Source: an uncultured Oscillibacter sp. (GTDB taxonomy: Bacteria > Bacillota > Clostridia > Oscillospirales > Oscillospiraceae). From it: a stretch of 64,000 bases of DNA. Under the pieces are notes generated by a model, which did not search any database, had not been told where the DNA came from, and worked only from the letters and a program-made list of their open reading frames with translations. Where the stretch lies: the NCBI GenBank assembly GCA_910584995.1, contig CAJUDW010000010.1, positions 1-64,000 of the forward strand, given 5' to 3'. The position numbers were made by a program, and so were the translations under genes. The first letter of the stretch is position 1. The number at the start of each line of letters is the position of its first letter. Shown piece after piece: positions 25,659 to 34,689 of the stretch.

Positions 25659-27707
25659 TCAGTTCAGCGTATCCGATGCCTTGGAGAACAGCGCCTCGAT
25701 CCGATCTGCCGCCGCGGGGCAGGAGGCCAGCTGCGGATCCCTTTCCAGCAACTCGCCGGCGGCATCCTGGGCCTCCCGGAGCAGCTGGATGTCCTGGGCC
25801 AGATCTGCGATTTTGAAGCCTGGCATCCCGTGCTGCCGCTGGCCGAAAAAGTCCCCGTGGCCCCGGAGGCGCAGATCCTCCTCCGCAATCCGGAACCCGT
25901 CGGTGGTTTTCGTCATAACTTTCAGCCGTTCCCGGGTCTCTTCGTTCCGGCTGTCGGAGATCAGCACGCAGTAGGACTGGTGGGCGCCCCGCCCTACCCG
26001 GCCCCGCAGCTGGTGGAGTTGGGAGAGGCCGAAACGCTCTGCGTTCTCAACCACCATCAGCGCCGCGTTGGGCACGTCCACCCCCACCTCGATGACGGTA
26101 GTAGCCACCAGGATGTCCGTCTCGCGGGCGGCGAAGGCGGTCATCACCGCATCCTTCTCCCGTGCCTTCATCTTTCCATGGACGAAGGCCACCCGCAGGT
26201 CGGGAAAGATCTCCTTTTGCAGCTTTTGCGCGTACTCCGTCACGGCTTTCCGCTGGTTTGGGGCCTCCTCGTCCTCCTCCACAACGGGACAGACTACATA
26301 GGCCTGACGGCCCTCCGCCACCAGCTGCCGGATGAATTTGTACACCCGGGGATGGTAGCTGCCGGGGACGGAGAAGGTCTCCACCGGCCGCCTGCCTGGG
26401 GGCAGCTGGTCGATGACAGATACGTCCAGATCCCCGTACAGGATTAGCGCCAGGGTCCGGGGGATAGGCGTGGCGGACATGACCAGGGTGTGGGGATGGC
26501 TCCCCTTAGCGGACAGGGCCGCCCGCTGGGCAACGCCGAAGCGGTGCTGCTCGTCCGTCACCACCAGCCCCAGATCCGCGTACTCCACGCCGCCGGTGAT
26601 GAGGGCGTGGGTACCTACGGCAAAATCCAGTTCCCCCGCCGCCAGCTGGGCGGAGACGGATTTTTTCGTTTTAGCCGGAGTGGATCCGGTCAGGAGGGCG
26701 CACCGGACGCCAAGCTTTTCCAGCAGCGGGGCCAGGCCCTGGTAGTGCTGCCGGGCCAGGATTTCCGTGGGGGCCATCAGGGCCGCCTGCCGCCCGTTCT
26801 TCACCATGAAATATACGCAGGCCGCCGCCACCATGGTTTTGCCGGATCCCACATCCCCCTGGCACAGGCGGTTCATGGGCGTCCCGGACCGCATGTCCGC
26901 CAGGGATTCCTCCACGCACCGTCGCTGGGCGTCTGTGAGGGTGAAGGGCAGGGCCCGGTAAAAGGGTTCCATATCTGTCTTCCGGCAGGGATTCACCCGG
27001 ATGGCCTCCCGCCGCCGCCGGAGCCGCCGCAGGCCGATGGACAGCAGGAACAGTTCCTCGAAAGCCAGCCGCCGCCGGGCCAGAGCCAGGGCCTCCGGGG
27101 ACTCGGGGAAGTGGATGTTCTCGTAGGCGTAGCCGATGCGGCAGAGGGCGTGGGCCTGCCGGATCCCGTCCGGCAGCACCTCCGGCATGATGTCCGCGCA
27201 GCTGTCCAGCCCTTGGCGGATGGATCGGGACAGCACCAGCTGGGATACTCCGGCGGCCAGGGGATAGACCGGCACAATGCGGCCCGTCAGTTCCCGCAGG
27301 CCCTCCCGTTCCACAATGGGGGAAGCCATGCGGAAGCGGCCCCCGGCCCCTTCGGCCCTGCCGCAGAACACATAGGTCTCGCCGGGCAGCAGCTGCTCTT
27401 TCAACCAGGTCTGGTTGAAAAAGGTGATATCCAGCACGCCGGTGTCATCCACGGCCCGGACTTTGATGAGATCCATGCCTTTGCGGATGTGGGAGACGGC
27501 AGGCGCCGCGGCGATCATGGCTGTGACGCAGGCAATTTCCCCGTCGGTGAGCGCCCCAATGGGGCAAAGGACGGTGCGGTCCTCGTATCGCCTGGGGAAC
27601 CAGGCGATGAGATCCCCCAGGGTTTCCACCCCCAGCTTTGCCAGGGCTTGGGCCCGCCGCTCGCCGATGCCTTTGATGTACCGCACGTTGGTGGAGAGAT
27701 CCGCCAT
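25659..27707 (-). CDS. recG: ATP-dependent DNA helicase RecG
   Basis: Remodels stalled replication forks and branched DNA. 682 residues, normal length. An N-terminal helix-hairpin/OB wedge domain (VRYIKGIGERRAQALAKLG; OB fold about 60-150 with VRAVDDTGVLDITFFNQTWL) precedes helicase lobe 1. That lobe has Walker A GDVGSGKTMVA near 285, the DEQH box near 395 and motif III SATPIPRTLAL. Lobe 2 includes VATTVIEVGVDVPNA and QLRGRVGRG. A C-terminal TRG-type segment completes it. Ribosome site GGAGG; the promoter lies 35 bases upstream. It is monocistronic. Confidence 0.98.
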   Translation of the reverse strand: MADLSTNVRYIKGIGERRAQALAKLGVETLGDLIAWFPRRYEDRTVLCPIGALTDGEIACVTAMIAAAPAVSHIRKGMDLIKVRAVDDTGVLDITFFNQTWLKEQLLPGETYVFCGRAEGAGGRFRMASPIVEREGLRELTGRIVPVYPLAAGVSQLVLSRSIRQGLDSCADIMPEVLPDGIRQAHALCRIGYAYENIHFPESPEALALARRRLAFEELFLLSIGLRRLRRRREAIRVNPCRKTDMEPFYRALPFTLTDAQRRCVEESLADMRSGTPMNRLCQGDVGSGKTMVAAACVYFMVKNGRQAALMAPTEILARQHYQGLAPLLEKLGVRCALLTGSTPAKTKKSVSAQLAAGELDFAVGTHALITGGVEYADLGLVVTDEQHRFGVAQRAALSAKGSHPHTLVMSATPIPRTLALILYGDLDVSVIDQLPPGRRPVETFSVPGSYHPRVYKFIRQLVAEGRQAYVVCPVVEEDEEAPNQRKAVTEYAQKLQKEIFPDLRVAFVHGKMKAREKDAVMTAFAARETDILVATTVIEVGVDVPNAALMVVENAERFGLSQLHQLRGRVGRGAHQSYCVLISDSRNEETRERLKVMTKTTDGFRIAEEDLRLRGHGDFFGQRQHGMPGFKIADLAQDIQLLREAQDAAGELLERDPQLASCPAAADRIEALFSKASDTLN

Positions 27708-27740
27708 TGCCCCGCCTCCTCTCTGAACAGTGTTTTTTTC

Positions 27741-27769
27741 ATTATACGCCTTTTTGCCGGTTTTGAAAA
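27741..27769 (-). promoter_or_regulatory. Promoter of recG
   Basis: TATAAT (27741-27746) with TTTTCA (27764-27769) at 17 bases on the minus strand. Confidence 0.65.
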
Positions 27770-27984
27770 GGCTCCGGCGGCGCTGCCGGAAAATACTGCA
27801 TTTAGATATGAATTGTAATTCTACACCAATATGTGGCGGATTATGGAGTGGATTATGGAAGCTGCGTTGTTAAAAAGTTGGAATTTTCTTTTTTCAGCCT
27901 TTTCAGGGCCGGCGGCCTTTCGACACCAAAAGGAAGATATGTTAATATCAATTTTAATATAAATGATTCGGTTCAGAAAAACGT

Positions 27985-29745
27985 ATGGGGCCGCCCCAGG
28001 CCCAGCGGTACACGGAGGATTTTGCGGCGGTCAAGGGCATTTTTGAGGGGCTGTATATCGCCACCCCGGAGACTTACGTTCTGACCCATACCTCCCAGGA
28101 TGCCGTTGGGATGACCACGCGGTCGGGGGACTCCCTGCAATCCTTCCAGGACACGATTTTAGCCCAGAGGGAACTGACGAACCTGGGTATCATGCGCTCC
28201 CCCGGCACCGGCAGCATGATCCTCTCCATGTACCGCCCTATTTTCGAGGGCCAGCGGTGTATCGGCTACGTAGGCGCAGGCGTCTACGCCAGCCGCCTGA
28301 TGGATTCCCTGCTGGATCTGGACATCCGGGGCCTGCCGGGCAGCGAGTACGTATTTTTGAATGTGGAGACAGGTGTCTACCTCTACCATGAGGACGACGC
28401 CCTTTTGAACACGGAGACTACCGACCCCGGATACCTGGAGATTATCCAGCGCGTCCGGGAGAGCGGCGGCACCCAGGCCGAGACCTACTCCTACCAGGAT
28501 GAGTATGGCAGGAAGCAGCTGGCCGTTTATAAGTACCTGAAGGACCGGGGCTGGGGCTTTATGGTGCGGAACAGCGCCGCAGAGGTTTACGGCTCCGTCA
28601 CGGAGATGCGGATCCTGGTGGGCATGCTGTGCGCCGTGATGGCTGCCGCCATCATCCTGATTACTCTCCTGATCCTGTACCAAGAGAGCCGGGAACTGAT
28701 AGCCGTGGAGCGGGCTATCAGCAGCCTGGGGGATTTAAACCTCTCGGCAGATCAGGAGTTGGAGGCCTTCTACGGCCGGTCTGACGAGATTGGCATGATT
28801 GCCCAGACGACCCACCGGGTCTGCGGCTGCCTGCGGAAGACCATTGAGGATGTGGACCGGATCCAGGGGGAGATGGCCAGGGGGAATCTGGCTGTGGACG
28901 TGACCAAAAACGAGTCCTACTACATCGGCGATTTCAAGGCCCTATCTGCCAGCCTCCAATCCATCCACGCCAACCTGGTGCGGATCATCCGGGACATTTC
29001 CCAGGTGGCCGGCCAGGTGGATACTGGCGCGGACCGGGTTTCCACCGGGGCCCAGGCCTTGTCCCAGGGCACGGTGGAGCAGGCGGCCTCTATTGAGGGG
29101 CTGGTGACCAACGTGACTGCCATTGCCGCACAGATCCAGACCAGCACCGCCCGCTGCGGCAGCGCCGGCGATTTGGTCGGCAAGGCCACCGGCTACGCCG
29201 CCGAGGCCGACAAAAAGATGGATCGGCTGAAGGAGGCCACTCGGAACATCGACCAGTCCTCCGCCCAGATTGTCACCGTAATCAATACCATTGAGGACAT
29301 CGCCTTCCGGACCGACATCCTGGCCTTGAACGCCGCTGTAGAGGCCGCCCGGGCCGGCAGCGCAGGCAAGGGCTTCTCCGTGGTGGCGGACGAGGTACGG
29401 AATTTGGCGGCGAAGTCGGCAGAGGCCGCGCAGAACACCAACAGCCTGATCAGCCGCTCGATCCAGGATGTCAAAACAGGGACGGAATCCACGGATCTGG
29501 CTGTTTCCGCCATGAAGGTGGTTGACGGCTGCATCCAGTCCATTGAGTCGCTGATGGGGGAGATTTCTGCGGCCAGTATCCAGCAGTCCGAGATGATTGA
29601 ACTGGTGGAGAAGGGCATCAAGGAGATCTCCGTCGCCGTGCAGGCCAATTCCACCGTGGTGGAAAAGAGCGCGGCGGTTTCCAAGGAGTTGTCCGATCAG
29701 GCCCGGACGCTGAACAGCCTCATCAGCCGGTTCCGCGGTGTTTAA
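27985..29745 (+). pseudogene. Methyl-accepting chemotaxis protein, 5'-truncated
   Basis: The 586-codon frame encodes most of a chemoreceptor. It has the C-terminal half of a Cache sensor (about 1-205), one membrane helix (about 212-233, MLCAVMAAAIILITLLILY), a HAMP-like linker and a complete signalling domain with the hairpin tip IAFRTDILALNAAVEAARAG. The first membrane helix and the front of the sensor are missing. The first ATG has no ribosome site and a stop lies 21 bases before it; the 270 bases upstream are AT-rich and non-coding. Without the first helix the remaining sensor half cannot be exported normally. Most likely a decayed gene; a cytoplasmic-start product cannot be excluded. Confidence 0.7.
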
Positions 29746-29761
29746 ACTGGATATACAAATT

Positions 29762-29790
29762 GCCCCCAGCGGACAAAGTCCGCCGGGGGC
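29762..29790. terminator. Terminator after the chemoreceptor gene
   Basis: Thirteen-base arms with one mismatch and a 3-base loop, placed between the convergent chemoreceptor and small minus-strand gene; TCGTCTTTG follows on the plus strand, AATTTG on the minus. Confidence 0.6.
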
Positions 29791-29820
29791 TCGTCTTTGC
29801 AAAAGGCTGAAAAGCGGGGC

Positions 29821-30045
29821 TTAGAACAGCTTCTTCAGCCCGTCCAGCTTGCTGCCGATGTCGCTGGCTGCCAGCTTGGCCTTGATGCCTGCCACCAGGG
29901 GCTGGAGTTTATCGTCCGGCAGATCTACACCTGCCAGCTTTTCAATGGTTTTTATCGGATCTTCCTGGAATCCCTTCATGAGTTCGGGGCTTTCCTGGAT
30001 CTTCTTGACCAGTTCTTCAACCTTGCCTTTGATGTCGAATTCCAT
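29821..30045 (-). CDS. Small helical protein of unknown function
   Basis: A 74-residue acidic/basic helical protein starting MEFDIKGKVEELVKKIQ. AAAGGAG is correctly spaced before this ATG; the same frame has an ATG seven codons earlier within the ribosome site. The sequence (ESPELMKGFQEDPIKTIEKLAG, LPDDKLQPLVAGIKAKLA) looks like small Oscillospiraceae proteins whose function is not established; I do not recognise a named family. It follows the ABC transporter operon on the same strand at 88 bases and may be its last gene. Confidence 0.75.
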   Translation of the reverse strand: MEFDIKGKVEELVKKIQESPELMKGFQEDPIKTIEKLAGVDLPDDKLQPLVAGIKAKLAASDIGSKLDGLKKLF

Positions 30046-30133
30046 GTTCTTTTTCTCCTTTGCCATCTTTATGGGATCTGAAAACGTATTGCTACGTTGG
30101 GAATACTTTCCGGGCATGCAGGGCCGGTGCCGG

Positions 30134-30928
30134 TCAGGACAGCAGCAGCTTGTCGTCCGCCTCGTCGGAGCCGCTGACTTTGTTGAAGAGTTCCAGCAGC
30201 TGGGGGACGGTGAGCCGTTTCTTCTCCTCGCCGGAAACGTCGATGACAATGCGCCCGTTATACATCATGATCAGGCGGCTGCCGTGCTGGATGGCGTCCT
30301 TCATGTTATGGGTGATCATCATGGTGGTCAGGTGATCCTTCTGCACGATGCGCTCCGTGGCCTCCAGCACCTTGGCGGCGGTTTTGGGATCCAGGGCGGC
30401 AGTGTGCTCGTCCAGCAGCAGCAGATCCGGCTTTCGGAGGGTGGCCATCAGCAGGGTCAGCGCCTGCCGCTGGCCGCCGGAGAGAAGGCCTACCTTGCTG
30501 GTGAGCCGGTCCTCCAGGCCCAGGTCCAGAATCTTCAAAACCTCCCGGTACTGCTCCCGCTCCGCCTTGGTGATGCCGATCCGCAGGGAGCGCCGCTGGC
30601 CCCGGCGCATGGCCAGGGCCATGTTTTCCTCAATCTGCATGGTGGCGGCGGTGCCCAGCATGGGATCCTGGAACACGCGGCCGATGAACTGGGCCCGCTT
30701 GTGTTCCGGCAGATGGGTCAGATCCCGGCCCCCGATGGAGATGGTGCCGCTGTCGGGGGCGAACACCCCGGCGACCAGGTTCAGCAGGGTGGATTTCCCC
30801 GCGCCGTTGCCGCCGATAACCGTGGCGAATTCGCCGTCCTGCAGGGTAAGGGACACCTCCCGGAGGGCCTGCTTTTCGTTGACGGTTCCGGCGTTGAAAG
30901 TTTTGGAAACCTGTTTTACCTCAAGCAT
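30134..30928 (-). CDS. ABC transporter ATP-binding protein (TrpXYZ-like)
   Basis: A 264-residue ATPase of a branched-chain amino acid/purine-type importer. Walker A GGNGAGKSTLLN near residue 39-50, Q-loop RVFQDPMLG near 88, signature LLSGGQRQALTLLMA near 148-160, Walker B LLLLDEHTAALDP and H-loop MMITHN follow in order. It overlaps the permease gene by 8 bases. The trio (binding protein, permease, ATPase) matches the family whose binding component is PF04392 (ABC_sub_bind), annotated for tryptophan or unknown ligands. Substrate unknown. Confidence 0.93.
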   Translation of the reverse strand: MLEVKQVSKTFNAGTVNEKQALREVSLTLQDGEFATVIGGNGAGKSTLLNLVAGVFAPDSGTISIGGRDLTHLPEHKRAQFIGRVFQDPMLGTAATMQIEENMALAMRRGQRRSLRIGITKAEREQYREVLKILDLGLEDRLTSKVGLLSGGQRQALTLLMATLRKPDLLLLDEHTAALDPKTAAKVLEATERIVQKDHLTTMMITHNMKDAIQHGSRLIMMYNGRIVIDVSGEEKKRLTVPQLLELFNKVSGSDEADDKLLLS

Positions 30929-31868
30929 GGACGCTGCCCCCCTTCCTTCCGGGATGAGAGAAATACTGGCTCTTCCAATAGGGGACGGCCAGGAATACAG
31001 CCACTACCAGGGCAGTGAGCAGCTTCAAATCGTCGGTGGAGAGGCCAAGCCGCAGCACAAACTGGATGACGACATAGTAGATGATGGCGCCGATGACGGC
31101 GGCCAGCAGCTTCAGGGCAAAGTTGTGGAACACGCGGCTGAGCAGTACCTGCCCGATGATGACCGCGGCAAGGCCGATGACAATGGCGCCCCGGCCCATG
31201 TTCACGTCGGAGAAGCCCTGATACTGGGCCACCAGCGCGCCGGAGAGGGCCACCAGGCCGTTGGAGACCATCAGGCCCAGGACCTTGGTGAAGTTGGTGT
31301 TAATGCCCTGGGCCCGGGCCATGTTGCCGTTGGCGCCGGTGGCCCGCAGGGCGGAGCCAAGTTCTGTGCCGAAGAACCAGTACAGCAGGGCGATGACCGC
31401 AATGACGAAGATCACCAGCACCCAGATGGGGTTGGACGAGTCCAGCGCCCGCACATAGCGGGAGGAGACCAGGAGCCCGTACTTGTCCACGCTGATAGGC
31501 AGGTTGGCCTTGCTGCCGTTGTCGGTTCCCCAGCCCATGATCCGCAGGTTGATGGAATAAAGGGCCAGCTGGGTCAGGATGCCTGCCAGGATGGCGGGAA
31601 TACCGCAGGCGGTGTGGAGCAGCCCGGTGATAAGGCCCGCCGCCATCCCCGCCAGGACGGAGCACAGCATGGCAAGCGGCACCGGGCAGCCGTTCAGCGT
31701 CAGCAGCACGCAGACGGCGGCCCCGGTGCACAGGGAGCCGTCCACCGTCAGATCCGCCAGATCCAGAATTTTGTAGGTAACATAAACGCCGATGGCCATA
31801 ATGCCCCAAATGAGGCCCTGGGCCACGGAGCCGGGCATCGCTTTCAGCAGCCCAAAGATGAAGTCCAT
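30921..31868 (-). CDS. ABC transporter permease (LivH/RbsC-like)
   Basis: A 315-residue integral membrane protein with about eight or nine helices, of the single-permease branched-chain type. Recognisable segments are GLIWGIMAIGVYVTYKILDLADLTVDGS (residues about 18-45, the family signature), a conserved TGLLHTACGIPAILAGILT stretch, GALVAQYQGFSDVNMGRGAIVIGLAAVIIG and a final helix near 275. The start follows GGGGGG. It follows the binding protein after a 176-base gap containing a hairpin and overlaps the ATPase start, so the three genes are one operon. Confidence 0.93.
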   Translation of the reverse strand: MDFIFGLLKAMPGSVAQGLIWGIMAIGVYVTYKILDLADLTVDGSLCTGAAVCVLLTLNGCPVPLAMLCSVLAGMAAGLITGLLHTACGIPAILAGILTQLALYSINLRIMGWGTDNGSKANLPISVDKYGLLVSSRYVRALDSSNPIWVLVIFVIAVIALLYWFFGTELGSALRATGANGNMARAQGINTNFTKVLGLMVSNGLVALSGALVAQYQGFSDVNMGRGAIVIGLAAVIIGQVLLSRVFHNFALKLLAAVIGAIIYYVVIQFVLRLGLSTDDLKLLTALVVAVFLAVPYWKSQYFSHPGRKGGSVHA

Positions 31869-31936
31869 GGAAATCCCCCCGAATGTTCAAGTGCGGCCGT
31901 CTTCAGGCCGGCAGTTCATTGGCTTGTATAGTATGC

Positions 31937-31979
31937 GGAGCGGCGGCGGAAAAGGATCGCCCTTTTCTGCCGCCGCTCC
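31937..31979 (-). repeat. Intra-operon hairpin between binding protein and permease
   Basis: Nineteen-base arms with one wobble and a 5-base loop. No T-run follows, so it is more likely an mRNA-stabilising or partial-termination element, as often found after ABC binding-protein genes. Confidence 0.55.
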
Positions 31980-32044
31980 AGGAAATATCCGTCAATCCGT
32001 CCAAAGGGCGGTGCTTTAGCGGAATGTCAGGGCCGCGGAGGCCG

Positions 32045-33055
32045 TTACTCGGCGGCGATGGGCACGTAATCCTCGGGCATAGTGAGGTTCAGGGCCTCGC
32101 AGTTGGCGGCGTTATACTTTTTGGTGACCTCTGGGGCGAACTCGATGGGCATGGTGGAGATATCAGCGCCGTCCACCAGGATGTCGTAGGCCATTTCGCC
32201 GGCGATTTTGCCGATGTCATAGTAGCTGATGGAGAGGGTGGCCACGCCGCAGCCGCTGCAGATGCCCTCCTCGCCGGCGATCATGGGGACGCCGGCAGGC
32301 AGCACCACATTGGCGATGGCCTCGGCATTGGCGGCGGCGGTGTTGTCGGTGGGGACGTACATTACGTCGCACACGTCGCAGGCGCTCTGGACCACGGAGG
32401 CAATGTCGTTGCTGTCGGTGAAAGCGAACCACTGGACGTCATAGCCCATGCCCTTCAGGGCTGCGTCCACCACGGTGCACTGATAGACGGAATTGGGCTC
32501 ACCGGAGCAGTACAGCAGGCCAACGGTTTTGGCGTCGGGGAACAGTTCCTGCACCATGGCAGCCTGCTGGTCCAGGGGGGCCAGGTCGGAGGTGCCGGAG
32601 ATGTTGCCGCCTACAGTGCCGGTCCAGTCGCCAATTTCCAGAGCGGTGGCGTAGTCGGTAATGGAGGTACCCAGGACGGGCACGGTACTGGTAGCGGAGG
32701 CGGCGGCCTGGAGGGAGGCGGTGGCATTGGCCAGGATCAGATCCACACCGCTGGCCAGGAAGCCGTCGATAATGGTGGAGCAGTTGGTGGACTCGCCGGA
32801 GGCGTTGCCCTCCTCAAAGGTCACGGCGTCCCCCAGCTGTTCGGTCAGGTACTCCTTGAAGCCGCGGGTGGCCTCGTCCAGGGCGGGGTGCTGGAGCAAC
32901 TGGCAGATGCCGACCTTGTAGGTTTTGGCGTCTCCGCCGCTGCTGGAGGGCTCCTGGGTGCCGGGATTATCGGCGCCGCCGCTTTTGCCGCCGCAGGCGG
33001 CCAGGCTCAGGGCCATGGCCAAGGTCAGCAGGAGTGCAAGAAACTTCTTTTTCAT
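32045..33055 (-). CDS. ABC transporter substrate-binding lipoprotein
   Basis: A 336-residue exported lipoprotein: signal sequence KKFLALLLTLAMALSLAAC with a LAAC lipobox (Cys near 20) followed by a Gly/Ser linker. The mature domain is a two-lobed periplasmic-binding fold of the PF04392 type (YKVGICQLLQHPALDEATRGFKEYL, ANATASLQAAASATSTVPVLGTSITDYATAL, VGLLYCSGEPNSVYQ, MYVPTDNTAAANAEAI). It tethers the ligand at the membrane for the permease/ATPase downstream. The start follows AGAGGAG. Members bind tryptophan in some species; other ligands are possible. A structured leader precedes it. Confidence 0.93.
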   Translation of the reverse strand: MKKKFLALLLTLAMALSLAACGGKSGGADNPGTQEPSSSGGDAKTYKVGICQLLQHPALDEATRGFKEYLTEQLGDAVTFEEGNASGESTNCSTIIDGFLASGVDLILANATASLQAAASATSTVPVLGTSITDYATALEIGDWTGTVGGNISGTSDLAPLDQQAAMVQELFPDAKTVGLLYCSGEPNSVYQCTVVDAALKGMGYDVQWFAFTDSNDIASVVQSACDVCDVMYVPTDNTAAANAEAIANVVLPAGVPMIAGEEGICSGCGVATLSISYYDIGKIAGEMAYDILVDGADISTMPIEFAPEVTKKYNAANCEALNLTMPEDYVPIAAE

Positions 33056-33286
33056 CGTTCGTTCTCCTCTACAATATTGATTGTGTATGCAATTACAAAA
33101 AGCGGCCCCGTCTTCCAACAGGGCCGCTTTCCATACGTGGTTCCGGCGTCCTCAGCCGGGCAGCCCTATTCCGCACACAAAACGGCCCGCATAGCGGACC
33201 TGGGTAAAGCGGAAATAACTGCTCCGGTTGTGGGAAAGACTACGCATACGGGATACTCCTCTCTGCGGATGCCGGTCTCAGAATTC
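33056..33286 (-). ncRNA. Structured leader RNA with terminator, class unassigned
   Basis: Between a strong promoter and the binding-protein gene lies a 230-base leader. Its last third has an intrinsic terminator (arms 33121-33130 and 33099-33108, then TTTTT), and the preceding ~150 bases are rich in complementary GC blocks (for example CCGGC...GCCGG near 33140-33160 and CCGCTATGCGG near 33186-33196). This is the layout of a riboswitch or attenuator. The T-box core is not met (best match 11 of 14, with the tRNA-pairing UGG changed), and I could not fit FMN, TPP, SAM, lysine, glycine, cobalamin, guanidine-I, ZTP or THF consensus cores. Confidence 0.55.
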
Positions 33287-33292
33287 TTTATC

Positions 33293-33321
33293 ACTATATA
33301 GCTTTACATGGATAAAGTCAA
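33293..33321 (-). promoter_or_regulatory. Promoter of the ABC transporter leader
   Basis: TTGACT (33316-33321), 17-base spacer, TATAGT (33293-33298) on the minus strand. Confidence 0.8.
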
Positions 33322-33415
33322 CCGTCAAAATCTACAAAATCCCCCGAAAAAACCGGCGGCGCTGTCACAGATCCGGCAGTACTGCCGGGAGGGCGGTTTT
33401 TGGAGAGGGGGACGA

Positions 33416-33444
33416 TTGCTTTTCCGGCGGGAGTATACTATAAT
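33416..33444 (+). promoter_or_regulatory. Promoter of the AEC transporter gene
   Basis: TTGCTT (33416-33421), 17-base spacer, TATAAT (33439-33444), about 115 bases before the start codon. The leader between contains short GC palindromes (GGGCGCCCGCAGGGCGCCC) but no recognised motif. Confidence 0.75.
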
Positions 33445-33558
33445 CAGGAAACGGTTTTGCGGCCCCTTTTGCAGGGATTGCGGTACTTCCTCCGGGAAGA
33501 GGGGCCTGCCGGATGACTTTGGGGCGCCCGCAGGGCGCCCGGAAAAGGGGGGAGTGGG

Positions 33559-34569
33559 ATGCTGCCTGCTCTGCGCTATGCCTTCGGCGCGGTTATGCCG
33601 GTGCTGCTCCAGGTGCTCCTGGGGTATTATCTGCGGCGTACCGGCCTTTTTACCGGGGAATTTTTGCAGATTGCCAACCGGTTCAATTTCCATTACTGCC
33701 TGGCAGCGCTGATGTTCTGCAACCTGTATGGGCTGGAGGATTTGCGGGGCATCGACTGGCGGGCAGCCCTGTTCCTGCTGGTGGTTTTGGCGGTGCTGAC
33801 GCTGGCGGGACTGCTCCTGGCCCGCTTCACGGCGGGGCGGCGGGATCAAAAGGGTGTGCTGGCCCAGGCGGCCTTCCGATCCAATTTTGCCATCATTGGC
33901 CTGCCGCTGGTGGAGGCGCTGCAAATCCCGGGGGCGGCGGCCCTCACTGCCGCCATGCAGGCCCCGGCGGTGATTTACTTCAATTTTATGGCGGTTGTGG
34001 TGCTGACGGCGTTTTCCGATACCGGCGGCAGGGTGGACGTGAAGAAGCTGCTGAAAGATATTGCCAAAAATCCCCTGATCCGGGGGCTTTCCCTGGGGCT
34101 GCTGGCCCTTGCTGTCCGGGCCCTGCTGCCTAAAACGCCGGAGGGTCTCCCGGTTTTTACTCTCTCCGGATCCATGCCCTGGCTGTACAGCGCCGTCAGC
34201 GGTGTCTCCCGGATTGCCACGCCGCTGGCCCTGATTGTGCTGGGCGGGCAGTTTGAGTTTGGCGCGGTGAAGTCTCTGGGGCGGGAACTGGCCTTTGGCG
34301 TACCGGCCCGGCTGCTGGGGGCCCCGGCTATCGGGTTTGCCATGGCCTTTGCCGCCGCCCGGATGGGCTGGATTGATCTCTCCCCGGCGTCAGTGGGGAT
34401 GCTGATTGCGGTGCTGGGCACCCCCACGGCGGTATCCAGCGCGGTGATGGCCGCGGAGATGGGGGCGGACGAGGCCCTGGCGGGCCAGCTGGTGATCTGG
34501 ACCACCATCGGCAGCGTATTTACCCTCTTCGGCCTCATCGCCTGGGCCCGGATGGCGGGGCTGCTGTAA
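33559..34569 (+). CDS. AEC-family transporter
   Basis: A 336-residue integral membrane protein of the auxin-efflux-carrier (AEC) family, with about ten helices in two five-helix halves. Seen: an N-terminal half with FGAVMPVLLQVLLGYYLRRTGL and RSNFAIIGLPLVEAL (a conserved family site), and a C-terminal half with SRIATPLALIVLGGQFEF and GTPTAVSSAVMAAEMG, the family's paired signature. Bacterial members export or exchange malate, malonate or other organic acids, driven by ion gradients; the substrate here is unknown. Ribosome site GGGGGAG. Nearby genes do not fix its role. Confidence 0.9.
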   Translation: MLPALRYAFGAVMPVLLQVLLGYYLRRTGLFTGEFLQIANRFNFHYCLAALMFCNLYGLEDLRGIDWRAALFLLVVLAVLTLAGLLLARFTAGRRDQKGVLAQAAFRSNFAIIGLPLVEALQIPGAAALTAAMQAPAVIYFNFMAVVVLTAFSDTGGRVDVKKLLKDIAKNPLIRGLSLGLLALAVRALLPKTPEGLPVFTLSGSMPWLYSAVSGVSRIATPLALIVLGGQFEFGAVKSLGRELAFGVPARLLGAPAIGFAMAFAAARMGWIDLSPASVGMLIAVLGTPTAVSSAVMAAEMGADEALAGQLVIWTTIGSVFTLFGLIAWARMAGLL

Positions 34570-34674
34570 GCGGTTTTCCCGCCTCCGGAGGATCCGGCAG
34601 GCGAAAAATGCGGTTTTTTTACAAAGATCGGGATATTTTTCCCAAAACCCCCTTTCCAAACGGCGAAAATATGG

Positions 34675-34680
34675 TATAAT
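34675..34680 (+). promoter_or_regulatory. Extended -10 promoter, near-leaderless transcript
   Basis: TGGTATAAT places an extended -10 element so that transcription would start near 34687, about three bases before the ATG at 34690. No good -35 is visible. The gene would be nearly leaderless and lacks a ribosome site. Confidence 0.5.
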
Positions 34681-34689
34681 TGGGGCGCT

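Noticed and set aside
33134..33286. T-box riboswitch upstream of the ABC binding protein
   Set aside because: The best match to the T-box core (GGAACCACG end) fails at the UGG that pairs with tRNA CCA, and no Stem I with a Trp specifier could be laid out.
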